Shown here: positions 1 through 7,771 of the stretch, in pieces
Numbering within the stretch: the stretch's first letter is position 1
Layout: every line of letters begins with the position of its first letter
Assembly (NCBI GenBank): GCA_947494645.1
Contig: CANLVO010000001.1
Coordinates: forward strand, 372,001 to 436,000
DNA from: an uncultured Litoreibacter sp.
Lineage (GTDB): Bacteria; Pseudomonadota; Alphaproteobacteria; Rhodobacterales; Rhodobacteraceae
DNA: 64,000 nt
Direction: 5' to 3'
The notes under the pieces: model-generated
The model's database searches: none
Told to the model about the DNA's origin: nothing
What the model saw: only the letters and a program-made list of their open reading frames with translations
Position numbers and translations under genes: made by a program

Positions 1-77
1 GCACGATCTCGCAAGAGGAATTCGACGCCATGAAAAAGCACCGTCAAAGCGCTCGTCACAAGCGCGCATCCGAATAA
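1..77 (+). CDS. EF-hand domain protein, C-terminal end only
   Basis: An open frame entering from the left edge (codons from base 3) ends at TAA 75-77. The visible tail begins TISQEEFDAMKKH, which matches the second half of an EF-hand calcium loop (Ile at loop position 8, Glu at position 12) followed by a basic tail. Small EF-hand proteins often sit just before the ECF sigma factor / metal-sensor-like operon in Rhodobacterales, which is what follows here. Only about 24 residues are visible, so the family call is moderate and the function cannot be judged. Confidence 0.6.
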   Translation, partial: TISQEEFDAMKKHRQSARHKRASE

Positions 78-90
78 GGCGCGCAACGTC

Positions 91-126
91 GTGGCCCGGC
101 TGGACCCTCCCCGCCAGCCGGGCCAC
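91..126. terminator. Strong inverted repeat after the EF-hand gene
   Basis: GTGGCCCGGCTGG (91-103) is perfectly complementary to CCAGCCGGGCCAC (114-126), with a 10-nt loop. It lies 14 bases after the stop codon. There is no T-run, so it may be a terminator-like or mRNA-stabilising hairpin. A second GC-rich hairpin (CGCCGCC 144-150 / GGCGGCG 156-162) lies just before the sigma-factor gene. Confidence 0.5.
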
Positions 127-177
127 AGCGACCAAGCATTGTGCGCCGCCAACCCGGCGGCGTAGTCTGAACCCGGC

Positions 178-753
178 ATGGACATGGCATTGGATCACAG
201 CTCTCAGGTCACGGATGACGCCTTGCTGGCGCTTTATGCGGCTGGCGATCCGCTGGCCGCTTCCGAGCTGACCGCCCGGCTTGCGCCGCGCCTGCTGTCC
301 TTCGCGAACCGCATGTTGCGCGATCTGGCAGAGGCCGAGGATGTCGTCCAGGACACCATGTTGCGGCTTTGGAAAATGGCCCCTGACTGGGTGCCCGGCG
401 CCGCGAAGCTTTCCACCTGGACGTTTCGCGTGGCCTCCAACCTCTGCACGGACCGACTGCGCAAGAAACGAGGCGTCGGGCTCGATGACATTGCCGAGCC
501 GGTCAGCGAAACCCCAGGGGTCGAGGCACAATTGATGCAGGATGAACGGGCCACCGCCTTGGATGCGGCCCTTCAGACCTTGCCGGATCGGCAGCGGCAG
601 GCCGTGGTCCTGCGCCATATCGAGGGGCTGTCCAACCCCGACATTGCCGAGATATTAGAGATCAGCACCGAGGCGGTCGAAAGTCTGACCGCCCGGGGCA
701 AACGCGCGCTGGCCGCCACATTGGCCAGCCGCAAAGAGGAGCTGGGACTATGA
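178..753 (+). CDS. ECF-type RNA polymerase sigma factor
   Basis: A 191-residue sigma-70 family protein of ECF size. Region 2 covers about residues 30-100 and carries the typical AEDVVQDTMLRLWK stretch. Region 4 covers about residues 125-180 (LPDRQRQAVVLRHIEGLSN followed by the helix-turn-helix). It should direct RNA polymerase to a small stress regulon, probably including this operon. The stop overlaps the next start in an ATGA, so the next gene is translationally coupled. An alternative ATG lies at 184. Function is confident; the inducing signal is unknown. Confidence 0.93.
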   Translation: MDMALDHSSQVTDDALLALYAAGDPLAASELTARLAPRLLSFANRMLRDLAEAEDVVQDTMLRLWKMAPDWVPGAAKLSTWTFRVASNLCTDRLRKKRGVGLDDIAEPVSETPGVEAQLMQDERATALDAALQTLPDRQRQAVVLRHIEGLSNPDIAEILEISTEAVESLTARGKRALAATLASRKEELGL

Positions 754-1118
754 CAAGACCCCCGAAACCCGACCCGCTGGATGATGCTGCGCTCGATGCG
801 CTCCTCAAAGCCGCGCCTAAACCGCAGCCCTCAGCTGCGCTGACCGCGCGCATCCTGCGCGACGCCGCCACCCACCAGCCTCAAACACCGGCCCCCGTGG
901 TGCCGGAACGCGGCCTCTTTGCCGCGCTGGCGGATGTGCTTGGTGGCTGGCCCACGGTTGGCGGGCTCGCCACGGCCACGCTGGCCGGGCTCTATATCGG
1001 GTTCGCCCAGCCCGATCTGCTCAGCCCGGCTGACACCGATTTTGTTTTCGACCTCACCGAGGAAGACGCCCTGTCGGGCCTGCTTCCGGGTGACGCATTG
1101 TTTTTTGAAGAAGGGTAG
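750..1118 (+). CDS. Small single-pass membrane protein, putative anti-sigma partner
   Basis: A 122-residue protein whose start overlaps the sigma-factor stop. The N-terminal half is Pro/Ala-rich and cytoplasmic in character. A hydrophobic segment at about residues 69-86 (VGGLATATLAGLYIGFAQ) is followed by an acidic C-terminal tail. There is no zinc-binding HxxxCxxC anti-sigma motif. Position directly behind an ECF sigma gene suggests an anti-sigma role; that is inference from context, not from a recognisable domain. Confidence 0.7.
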   Translation: MTRPPKPDPLDDAALDALLKAAPKPQPSAALTARILRDAATHQPQTPAPVVPERGLFAALADVLGGWPTVGGLATATLAGLYIGFAQPDLLSPADTDFVFDLTEEDALSGLLPGDALFFEEG

Positions 1119-1124
1119 CTTGCC

Positions 1125-1625
1125 ATGAGCGACACCAACCTCCCCCCGGACGCCCCGCAGCCCAAAACCGCTGGCACACCCTGGATGCGCATCCTTCTGG
1201 TGATCTCGCTGGGGCTGAACCTTGCCGTGCTTGGCATGGTCATCGGCGCGAAAATGTCGGGCGGCGATCAGCGCGGCTGGAACCGTGGCGGCGAAGACGC
1301 CCGGATCGGGCCCTATGGCCGTGCATTTTCCAAGGAAGACCGCGCCCAACTGCGCCGCAGCTTTGGCGCACGTGAGAAAAACTTCAGAGCGCACCGCCAA
1401 AACATGCGTGCCGCAGCCACAGCACTTGTTGAAACTCTGCGCGCCGAACCCTTTGACATAGACGCCGTCCGCGCCGTGCTGGCCACCCAGCGCGGGGCCC
1501 AGATCGCGCTGCAGGATGAGGGGCAAGAGGTGATGCTGAACCATCTGGCCAACATGACCCCCGAGGCCCGCGCCGCCTTCGCCGACAATCTGGAAAAAGG
1601 CCTCAAGCGCCGCAAACCCCGCTAA
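1125..1625 (+). CDS. Periplasmic heavy-metal sensor-like protein (CpxP/Spy-like)
   Basis: A 166-residue protein with one N-terminal membrane anchor (about residues 22-42, ILLVISLGLNLAVLGMVIGA) and a helical, charged periplasmic domain in which Arg/Gln-rich helices alternate with LVETLRAEPFDIDAVRAVL. This is the layout of the heavy-metal-resistance/CpxP-like family (LTXXQ-type proteins), which bind misfolded protein or metal in the periplasm. It follows the membrane gene by six bases, so the sigma factor, membrane protein and sensor form one operon. The ligand is unknown. Confidence 0.75.
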   Translation: MSDTNLPPDAPQPKTAGTPWMRILLVISLGLNLAVLGMVIGAKMSGGDQRGWNRGGEDARIGPYGRAFSKEDRAQLRRSFGAREKNFRAHRQNMRAAATALVETLRAEPFDIDAVRAVLATQRGAQIALQDEGQEVMLNHLANMTPEARAAFADNLEKGLKRRKPR

Positions 1626-2261
1626 CCTGCCGAGCGATCAGATGGCAACACCAGCCGCAATCGTTCCGCTGGTCGGCCAACCGCCACGGGACCCGCCCAA
1701 GAAATCACCGCTGGTCCCCTCAAACGCCGCTGCGTCGCAATATCTCCAGACGCGACCATGCCGGCCAATTGCAACGCAACTCTTCGACGCGGAACGTTAG
1801 CCAATTGTGAAAGCTGACAACTGGCTCTTTGGGAAAGGGCAAAAGAGCCATGCGCGAAGTATGATGCAAGCCCTTCAAGCAAAGCCTAATCAAACAAAGC
1901 CTGCTCCCGCAGACCCGATCACGTCGGGACGAGTGGCGCGGTGCTTGAACACTGCGTGCTGGGCTTATGCCCCAAACCAACGCCAGCCCAAACAAACTCA
2001 AGCCGCCTTGCGATAGCTCACCCAGTGCCGCCATGCGCCTTAAGCCCACACAGCGCTGTATCCGCCCGCACCACCAGCGCGCCGACCTCGAAGCCTGCCC
2101 GCCCAACTGCAACATCTGGGGTTCTTTCAAAGGTCTCCCAATCCCGCCGCAAAACTCGATTGCTGGCTCCCAAGACACGGCCACCGCCATGCGACAGCCT
2201 CACCAACCTGATCAAACGGCAACCGACAGCCCGCCCAAGCTTGCCCGCCCACCGGCAGGCC
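1626..2261. other. Long intergenic stretch, no intact gene
   Basis: About 640 bases between the metal-sensor-like gene and the diguanylate cyclase gene. Open frames here have atypical composition (Trp-, Cys- and Arg-rich) and no start-site signals. The right half holds the decayed cyclase 3' copy described separately; the left half (1626-1990) is unusually rich in CAA/AAG on the plus strand and shows nothing I can name. Confidence 0.6.
1998..2098 (-). pseudogene. Decayed copy of the 3' end of the adjacent GGDEF gene
   Basis: On the minus strand this stretch encodes FEVGALVVRADTALCGLKAHG, clearly related to IEVDELLARADTALYRSKAHG at the end of the intact cyclase (2262-3650). The DNA similarity runs through the intact gene's stop: the pattern around CATGCGC at 2032-2038 matches that at 2297-2303, an offset of 265 bases. 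A one-base deletion just after the KAHG codons brings in an early TGA, while the ancestral stop triplet survives out of frame at 1998-2000. It looks like a degenerate tandem duplicate or a remnant of a second diguanylate cyclase. Confidence 0.7.
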
Positions 2262-3650
2262 TCAGGCTGCCTTGCTGATGCTCACCCGGTTGCGCCCATG
2301 CGCTTTGGATCGGTACAGCGCCGTGTCCGCCCGCGCCAACAGCTCGTCGACCTCGATTGCCGCGCCAGTGCTGTGAAACAGACCGATGCTCATCGTCACT
2401 TTCAACGCAGGTCCGCCTTTGCTCAGCGGTATCCGGGCGCGGTCGATGATCTTGCGTAGCCGCTCGGCAGTGGCCACGGCCTGTGCGCGGGTGGCGCCGG
2501 GCAGGGCCACGAGAAATTCCTCCCCGCCGATCCGGGCCAGAAGGTCGCTGTCGCGCAAATTCGCGCCCAAGGCGTCAGAAATATAGGTCAAGACGTCGTC
2601 GCCCGCTGCGTGGCCATGCAAATCGTTGATCTTCTTGAAATGGTCCAAATCCAGCATCAACAGCCCGTAGGCGTCGCCCGCCCCGGCGATCTGGGCCAGT
2701 TTGCGGGTGGCGTAGCGGCGGTTGTAGAGCCCGGTCAGCGGGTCGGTCACGGCCATGCGCAGCCCGTCATGCAGCGATTGCCGCCGCGCGTCCTGCCCTT
2801 GCTTGTATCGCGCTTGCTTTCGGGCACGGATCGCGAGTTCAGCCGCCGATATGTCGCTGGAGACCACGTTATCCGCGCCCAGATCAAACGCCCGCGCGGC
2901 AAAGATCGAGCGGTCCTGGTCCAGCGTCAGAATCAGCCCCGCCTCAGAGCCCGCCGAGCTGCTGCGCAAGTCAGACAGCTGCGTCAGTGCGGCCTCTTCT
3001 TCGCCTGCGGCAACCATCAGAACAATCGTATCAATCGCCGCGTCCGAGGCGCCAGGGCCATCCTCGACATCCAGCAGGACGCGGCCAAAATCGCGGACGT
3101 CCAGCACCATCGCAGCGCCCGAAGCCTCTTTGATCTGATCCGCGCAGCTTTGCGCCTTCGCGCGAGTCCGCGCGATCACGGAGATGCGGGCAGGGCGCGC
3201 CGTGTCGTCCCGCACCCCGTCGCTCAACTCATCAAGCATCAGCTGGTCCTCGCGCCCGCCACCATCGGCGGCGCAGCGTCGCATCACCGCCCGCAATTGC
3301 GCCAGCAAGACCCGCTCACCCACCGGGCGGCGGATCACCTCGTCAAACCCTGCCCGGAAAGCGGCGATCATTTGCGCGTCGTCGCCCGTGTCGGTCGTCA
3401 TGATAACCGGCACGGAGCGAGTCAGCGGGTTGGTCTTTATCGCGGTGCAAAAGGAAAACACGGTCTTGCCGTCCATCCCCTCAAGGCCGGCATCCATGAA
3501 AATCACGTCGCATGGCGCGGACTTCAGCTTGGTGCGAGCTTCACTCAGGTCGCAGGCCATCACCACGTCGTAATGGGCGGCACCCAGTTTGGCCTTCATC
3601 ACAATCCGGCGCGTCGGCAGCGCGTCTACGATCAAAATGCGTCGGCCCAT
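2262..3650 (-). CDS. pleD: PleD-type response regulator diguanylate cyclase
   Basis: A 462-residue protein with two receiver-like domains followed by a GGDEF domain, the PleD layout; it makes cyclic di-GMP from two GTP. The first receiver has the acceptor Asp53 (FMDAG), but the usual KP pair reads RRP (Arg108-Pro109). The second receiver (about residues 155-280) lacks a clear acceptor Asp and probably serves as a dimerisation adaptor. The catalytic loop is GGEEF at 375-379, and the product-inhibition site RxxD is present at 366-369. PleD links phosphorylation to attachment and motility in alphaproteobacteria. Divergent from the DUF3572 gene. Confidence 0.9.
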   Translation of the reverse strand: MGRRILIVDALPTRRIVMKAKLGAAHYDVVMACDLSEARTKLKSAPCDVIFMDAGLEGMDGKTVFSFCTAIKTNPLTRSVPVIMTTDTGDDAQMIAAFRAGFDEVIRRPVGERVLLAQLRAVMRRCAADGGGREDQLMLDELSDGVRDDTARPARISVIARTRAKAQSCADQIKEASGAAMVLDVRDFGRVLLDVEDGPGASDAAIDTIVLMVAAGEEEAALTQLSDLRSSSAGSEAGLILTLDQDRSIFAARAFDLGADNVVSSDISAAELAIRARKQARYKQGQDARRQSLHDGLRMAVTDPLTGLYNRRYATRKLAQIAGAGDAYGLLMLDLDHFKKINDLHGHAAGDDVLTYISDALGANLRDSDLLARIGGEEFLVALPGATRAQAVATAERLRKIIDRARIPLSKGGPALKVTMSIGLFHSTGAAIEVDELLARADTALYRSKAHGRNRVSISKAA

Positions 3651-3733
3651 AAAGGGGATACCTTCTGCTTGTGTTACCTCCCCCCAAAGGTAAATGTGAG
3701 TCTCTTAAATAAGTCTTTACGAGGGGAGAGATC

Positions 3734-4012
3734 ATGAATGCAGACGCCGCCCAAGCGCTTGCCCTACAAGCGCTGGCCTGGATTTTGGCCACGGATGATC
3801 TGGCAGGCGTGTTCATGGGCTCCACCGGTGTCAGCGCCGATGATCTGCGTGCGCAGGCGGGCGATCCGGCCTTTCAGGGCTCGGTGCTCGACTTCATCTT
3901 GATGAATGACGAGTGGGTCACGGGCTTTTGCGACAGCGCGGGCTTTGACTATCACGACCCGCTGCGCGCCCGGCAGCTGTTGCCGGGCGGCGATTTGCCA
4001 AACTGGACTTAA
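3734..4012 (+). CDS. DUF3572 family protein
   Basis: A 92-residue acidic, mostly helical protein. The core ALQALAWILATDDLAGVFMG and the closing WVTGFCDSAGF are characteristic of the DUF3572 family, which is common in alphaproteobacteria and has no known function. The start is supported by GAGGGGAGAG a few bases upstream. Its TAA overlaps the convergent lumazine synthase stop by four bases. Confidence 0.85.
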   Translation: MNADAAQALALQALAWILATDDLAGVFMGSTGVSADDLRAQAGDPAFQGSVLDFILMNDEWVTGFCDSAGFDYHDPLRARQLLPGGDLPNWT

Positions 4013-4446
4013 GCCGCCTGCACGGCGCTTTGCGCGTTCTCCAGCATCAAAGCCGCCCGCGCGGCTTCCCGGCCTTTCTCCACGAAATGGGCTTTGAAAA
4101 TGCCGATATGATGCGCGGTTTCCTGGAAATGATGCGGCGTCAGCGACACTGACAGCACCGGCACGCCGGTGCTCAACCCCGCCTGCATCAGCCCATCCAC
4201 CACGGCCGAGGCCACAAAGTCGTGCCGGTAAATCCCGCCATCGACCACCAGGGCCGCGCAGATCACGGCGCCGTAGGCCCCGGTGCCTGCAAGTTTCTGC
4301 GCCATCAAAGGCATCTCGAATGCGCCCGGGACGTCGATCACGTCCACCTGTGCGCGCGGTATCAGCTCGCAAAACCCGGCCAGCGCCTGATCAACGATCT
4401 CGGCATGCCAATTGGCTTTCACGAACGCATATCGGGTGAGTGTCAT
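4009..4446 (-). CDS. ribH: 6,7-dimethyl-8-ribityllumazine synthase
   Basis: Condenses 5-amino-6-ribitylaminouracil with 3,4-dihydroxy-2-butanone 4-phosphate in riboflavin synthesis. The start at 4446 (MTLTRYAFVKANWH) gives 145 residues and has AAAGGAG upstream; the longer frame runs into untranslated leader. Visible family motifs are the substrate loop VPGAFEMP near residue 45 and ALVVDGGIYRHDFV near residue 75. The sequence is like the RibH2-type orphan synthases of alphaproteobacteria and it is not next to ribBA or ribE. An FMN riboswitch lies directly upstream, so it is repressed when FMN is abundant. Confidence 0.93.
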   Translation of the reverse strand: MTLTRYAFVKANWHAEIVDQALAGFCELIPRAQVDVIDVPGAFEMPLMAQKLAGTGAYGAVICAALVVDGGIYRHDFVASAVVDGLMQAGLSTGVPVLSVSLTPHHFQETAHHIGIFKAHFVEKGREAARAALMLENAQSAVQAA

Positions 4447-4542
4447 TGCATGGGTCTCCTTTCGCAACAAAAACACGTCACCAAGGCGATCCCGTTTGAA
4501 CGCGGCCCGCCCCCTTGAATTAGGGAAGGCCCCGCCCACACG

Positions 4543-4667
4543 CTCTCTCTCATCCGGACTATGACCGTCGGCTCAGGAATTACACCTGATCTGCTGACAC
4601 CTCTCATCAGAAAGGCCGCTCGCGGGCTATCACCGCCGGTGGGGAATTGCACCCCGCCCTGAGAACG
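4543..4667 (-). promoter_or_regulatory. FMN riboswitch (RFN element)
   Basis: On the minus strand, from 4667 down to 4543, the conserved parts of the RFN element appear in order: AGGGCGGGGTGCAATTCCCC, ACCGGCGGTGATAGCCCGCG, a variable hairpin, CAGATCAGGTGTAATTCCTG, AGCCGACGGTCATAGTCCGG and ATGAGAGAG. It lies about 100 bases before the ribH start on the same strand. The element binds FMN and shuts down expression. The spacer between it and the start includes CCCTAATTCAAGGG, which could act as the switching hairpin. Confidence 0.95.
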
Positions 4668-4758
4668 CCCTCAATCTCGCGCCAAATCGCCGCTGGCGCA
4701 AGCGGTGATCGAGACATACTCTGTTTCCAAAACGACGAAACCCAAGCTGAGGCGCGCC

Positions 4759-5445
4759 ATGATCGCAGGCATATTGTTCGACAAGGACGCGACCTTGCTC
4801 GATTTCACCAAAATGTGGGGCGACTGGGCCTACACCCATCTGGGCGAGCTGTCGGGCGGCGACGCCGCGCTGTTCCGCCGTTTGGCCGACGCGGTGCAAT
4901 ACAACCCCGAGACGCGGGATTTCGACCCCACCAGCCCGGTCATCGCAGGCACGCCTGAAGAAGGCGTCGACCTCATTCTGCCGCATCTGCCCAACTGGAC
5001 CCGCGCAGCGCTCATCGCCCATTCCAACGAGACCGCCCGCACGGCCCCGGTCCACGCCATCGTGCCGCTCGATCCGGTGCTCACCGCGCTGGGCCAAACC
5101 GCCAAACTGGGCATTGCCACCAATGACAGCGCCCGCTCCGCCCGCGCTCATATGGAGACACTCGGCATCGATCACCATTTCACCGCCATTATAGGCTCCG
5201 ACAGCGGCCACGGCGGCAAACCCGCCCCGGGCATGTGCCTGGCCTTCGCCGATCACATCGGGGCGGAGCCCGCCAACATCGCAATGGTCGGAGACAGCCT
5301 CCACGACCTCCAGGCCGGCCGCGCCGCCGGCATGATCTGCATCGGCGTCACCTCCGGCTTCGCCACCACCAAAGACCTGTCCCCCTTTGCCGACGTGGTG
5401 CTGAAAGACGTCTCCCAACTCCCCGCCTGGGTGGCCGCGAGGTAA
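4759..5445 (+). CDS. HAD-superfamily phosphatase (phosphoglycolate phosphatase-like)
   Basis: With the start at 4759 the protein is 228 residues and begins MIAGILFDKDATLLDF. This holds HAD motif I (nucleophile Asp8, second Asp10), although the usual DGT reads DAT. A cap domain follows at about residues 20-85. Motif II is ATNDSARSA, and motif IV is MVGDSLHDLQAG with the metal-binding acids. The family hydrolyses small phosphate esters; phosphoglycolate is the common guess but the substrate cannot be read from sequence. The first 18 residues of the longer frame are probably not translated. Confidence 0.85.
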   Translation: MIAGILFDKDATLLDFTKMWGDWAYTHLGELSGGDAALFRRLADAVQYNPETRDFDPTSPVIAGTPEEGVDLILPHLPNWTRAALIAHSNETARTAPVHAIVPLDPVLTALGQTAKLGIATNDSARSARAHMETLGIDHHFTAIIGSDSGHGGKPAPGMCLAFADHIGAEPANIAMVGDSLHDLQAGRAAGMICIGVTSGFATTKDLSPFADVVLKDVSQLPAWVAAR

Positions 5446-5513
5446 GCTAGCGCCTTGCGCGTAACCGGCTGGGAATGTCTGCTGTGCGGACTAAGTTGAC
5501 CCACCGAAAATGA

Positions 5514-6275
5514 TCATGTTTGACCACTTTTGATTTTGCATCCTAGATACGCGTTACTGAGACGTCGCGCGGCACCACTTTTTGCAAGCTCGACTGTGCG
5601 CACAGAACCGAATCCGCAACGTTGCAACCACCCTACTGCCGTTTGCGCATCAACACGATGCGTCCGCCATTTCAATTGAATGTATGTGCCTGCTGACGAA
5701 CGCTTTGTTATACATGCAATCACAATGCCACCAGGTTTGAGAACTCGGTAGAGTTCCGCAAGGGCCCGTTCGGGCTCAGGCATATGTTCGATGACATGGG
5801 CAACAAGGATGACATCAAAGCTATCATCCGGAAACGGCAGACTGTTCACATCACCCCGCAGGAGATGCGCCGCGAGGTTGCGATCTAGCAAGTGGCGTTC
5901 AGCTTGTCGTAACATCTCATTCGAGACATCCACACCCGTCAGTTCAAATGTGCGCGGACAACGCGCGGCAAATGCTGCCGCAAACGCGCCTGTCCCGATA
6001 CCAGCATCCAAGACCTTTAGTGGACCTGAATTTTCAATCATGGTGACTTCCGGGAGCGCCTTATCGACTAGTTCAGCATATGCGGGTTCAAATCCCAAAT
6101 TTGATATAGTCGTGTGCCAACTATCAGATGCCCTATCGTAGTGGCCTTCAAGTTCGTCCGCCGCGAACGCGCGACGGCCTATCGAGAAATTCCAGCTTCC
6201 TAGGGAGCCGGCCCAGACGGGGATGATCCCCGCGTGCGAAGGATTGCTCATCGCGCTGTGTAGGCTATGCGGCAT
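5514..6275 (-). CDS. Class I SAM-dependent methyltransferase
   Basis: Contains the Rossmann SAM-binding motif I VLDAGIGTGAFA near residue 90, motif II ELTGVDVSNEML, and the post-motif region DSFDVILVAHVIEHMPEPER, as in UbiE/Coq5-like methyltransferases. I place the start at 6275 because GAGG lies seven bases upstream; ATGs at 6287 and 6251 are alternatives. It overlaps the membrane protein gene upstream by 11 bases, so the two form an operon. Codon use is visibly lower in G+C than the flanking genes, suggesting acquisition by transfer. Substrate unknown. Confidence 0.82.
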   Translation of the reverse strand: MPHSLHSAMSNPSHAGIIPVWAGSLGSWNFSIGRRAFAADELEGHYDRASDSWHTTISNLGFEPAYAELVDKALPEVTMIENSGPLKVLDAGIGTGAFAAAFAARCPRTFELTGVDVSNEMLRQAERHLLDRNLAAHLLRGDVNSLPFPDDSFDVILVAHVIEHMPEPERALAELYRVLKPGGIVIACITKRSSAGTYIQLKWRTHRVDAQTAVGWLQRCGFGSVRTVELAKSGAARRLSNAYLGCKIKSGQT

Positions 6276-6699
6276 AACGCACCTCACGCATGCTGCCGGC
6301 CTTAGCGGTTGTTTGCCAAAACCACGAGGTTACGAAGATGGTCAAAATCGCAATGGCCGACACGCCGCCAAGCAAGTAGTCGTCCGGATCATTTGGGACG
6401 AGATAAAAGATGCCGCCAAGGGCTATCGGTGCGACTGCGAGATTCAAGCGTCTCGCGGCATAGGGCTTCAACAACACAGAAAGCTGCGACGTCGCCAATA
6501 GAACGATCAAAGCGACGCCGCCAAAGAACAATCCTGCGTCAGTGACGGGATTGCCTTCGTAAACGCCGTCCAGAATGCCTTGGATCGTACTGGCCGTGGC
6601 CATTTCATGGATGTCACGAAAAGCCATGATGAACAGTGTGAACACCCAAAGGCGCGAAATCGTGTCGCCAGTGGTGATGGGGTCTTGTCGTTTGAACAT
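6265..6699 (-). CDS. Four-helix membrane protein (DUF6326-like)
   Basis: A 144-residue protein with about four hydrophobic segments (near residues 15-35, 55-75, 85-102 and 110-130) and short charged loops. The N-terminal pattern RLWVFTLFIMAFRDIHEM and the overall size resemble the DUF6326 group, but I recognise this only loosely. It is first in the operon with the methyltransferase and divergent from the LysR gene, whose product probably controls it. Function unknown. Confidence 0.6.
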   Translation of the reverse strand: MFKRQDPITTGDTISRLWVFTLFIMAFRDIHEMATASTIQGILDGVYEGNPVTDAGLFFGGVALIVLLATSQLSVLLKPYAARRLNLAVAPIALGGIFYLVPNDPDDYLLGGVSAIAILTIFVTSWFWQTTAKAGSMREVRYAA

Positions 6700-6799
6700 G
6701 TCAATTGCCTTTTCTCAGACGCAAAGCTCACCAGCCGAGAAACGGGGGCGGTAAGAATGAAACGTGAAGAAAGATGTTTCTCGGCGCGGCTTTTGACCC

Positions 6800-6814
6800 A
6801 TTCGACAAACGAAT
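6800..6814. promoter_or_regulatory. LysR-type T-N11-A operator
   Basis: ATTCGACAAACGAAT is a perfect inverted repeat with five-base arms and five-base spacer, matching the T-N11-A rule of LysR boxes. It lies 39 bases before the lysR ATG in the divergent intergenic region, where a LysR protein would repress itself and control the opposite operon. Confidence 0.6.
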
Positions 6815-6853
6815 AGAATTGACGAAAATCTTATCAGAGATATAGAAAAATGC

Positions 6854-7771
6854 ATGAACTGGGATGCGATATCATTTGACTGGAACCACATCCGGGCGTT
6901 TCTCGCTACGGTTGAGAATGGGTCGCTATCAGCCGCTGCGCGCGCGTTGAAACAAACTCAACCGACGCTTAGTCGACAGATTTCCTTGTTGGAGGAGGCG
7001 CTTCAACTGACGCTGTTCGAACGCGGGACGCGGGCGATGCGGCTGACCGACGCTGGGGCGGAGTTGCTGTCTCACGTTCGAGGCATGGCTGATGCGGCCA
7101 CCCAAATATCGCGGGTCGCTGCGGGTCAAAGTCAGTCGATTGAAGGAACGGTGCGGATCACATCGAGCGATGCTCTGGCTGCTTATGCATTGCCGCCATG
7201 TCTGATCTCACTGCGCCAAAAACACCCCGGTATCAGCGTTGAACTGGTTCCATCCAATGAGATGAGCGACTTGACCAGACGAGACGCCGATATCGCGATC
7301 CGGCACGTCCGACCAGAACAGCCTGACTTGGTCGCCAAGCGTATCGCAGACATCGAAATCTCGCTCTTTGCCTCAGTTGAGTATCTGAACACCCTTGGTC
7401 CTATTGATCGGCTGACGGACTTCTCAGAGGCAAACTTTATTGGCTATGGGCATCCAGAGCGCCTGGTCCCACAAATCAATGCCATGGGGATCAAGGTAAC
7501 TAAGGCGAACTTTGGGATCACGACAACAAACGGCAGCACCATGTATGAGCTTGTTCGCGAAGGTGCAGGTATCGCCTTTCTGCCAACGGTTGTGGCCGAA
7601 GGGCGGTTAGGCCTACGTCGTATTGTGCCGGATGCACCAGTGTTCAATATGGAAACGTGGCTTGTGACGCATCGCGAAATTCAAACAAATCGCAGGATAC
7701 GTCTCACATTTGACCATCTCGCAAAAGAAGTAGCCCAAGGCGGTTGGTCCAATCTAATCGCGAGGTCTTAG
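6854..7771 (+). CDS. LysR-family transcriptional regulator
   Basis: A 305-residue protein with the N-terminal winged helix-turn-helix (about residues 10-65: FLATVENGSLSAAARALKQTQPTLSRQISLLEEAL) and a C-terminal periplasmic-binding-like effector domain beginning near residue 95. It is divergent from the membrane protein / methyltransferase pair, the classic layout in which a LysR protein controls the opposite operon, and a T-N11-A palindrome sits between them. The effector is unknown. Composition is as A+T-shifted as its neighbours, so the three genes likely arrived together. Confidence 0.92.
   Translation: MNWDAISFDWNHIRAFLATVENGSLSAAARALKQTQPTLSRQISLLEEALQLTLFERGTRAMRLTDAGAELLSHVRGMADAATQISRVAAGQSQSIEGTVRITSSDALAAYALPPCLISLRQKHPGISVELVPSNEMSDLTRRDADIAIRHVRPEQPDLVAKRIADIEISLFASVEYLNTLGPIDRLTDFSEANFIGYGHPERLVPQINAMGIKVTKANFGITTTNGSTMYELVREGAGIAFLPTVVAEGRLGLRRIVPDAPVFNMETWLVTHREIQTNRRIRLTFDHLAKEVAQGGWSNLIARS

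Noticed and set aside
144-162. GC-rich hairpin as an ECF promoter signal
   Set aside because: No recognisable -35/-10 pair for an ECF sigma could be read there; it is only a hairpin.
1720-2190. 156-residue minus-strand frame in the long gap
   Set aside because: Trp/Cys/Arg-rich and not protein-like; it overlaps the decayed cyclase copy in another frame.
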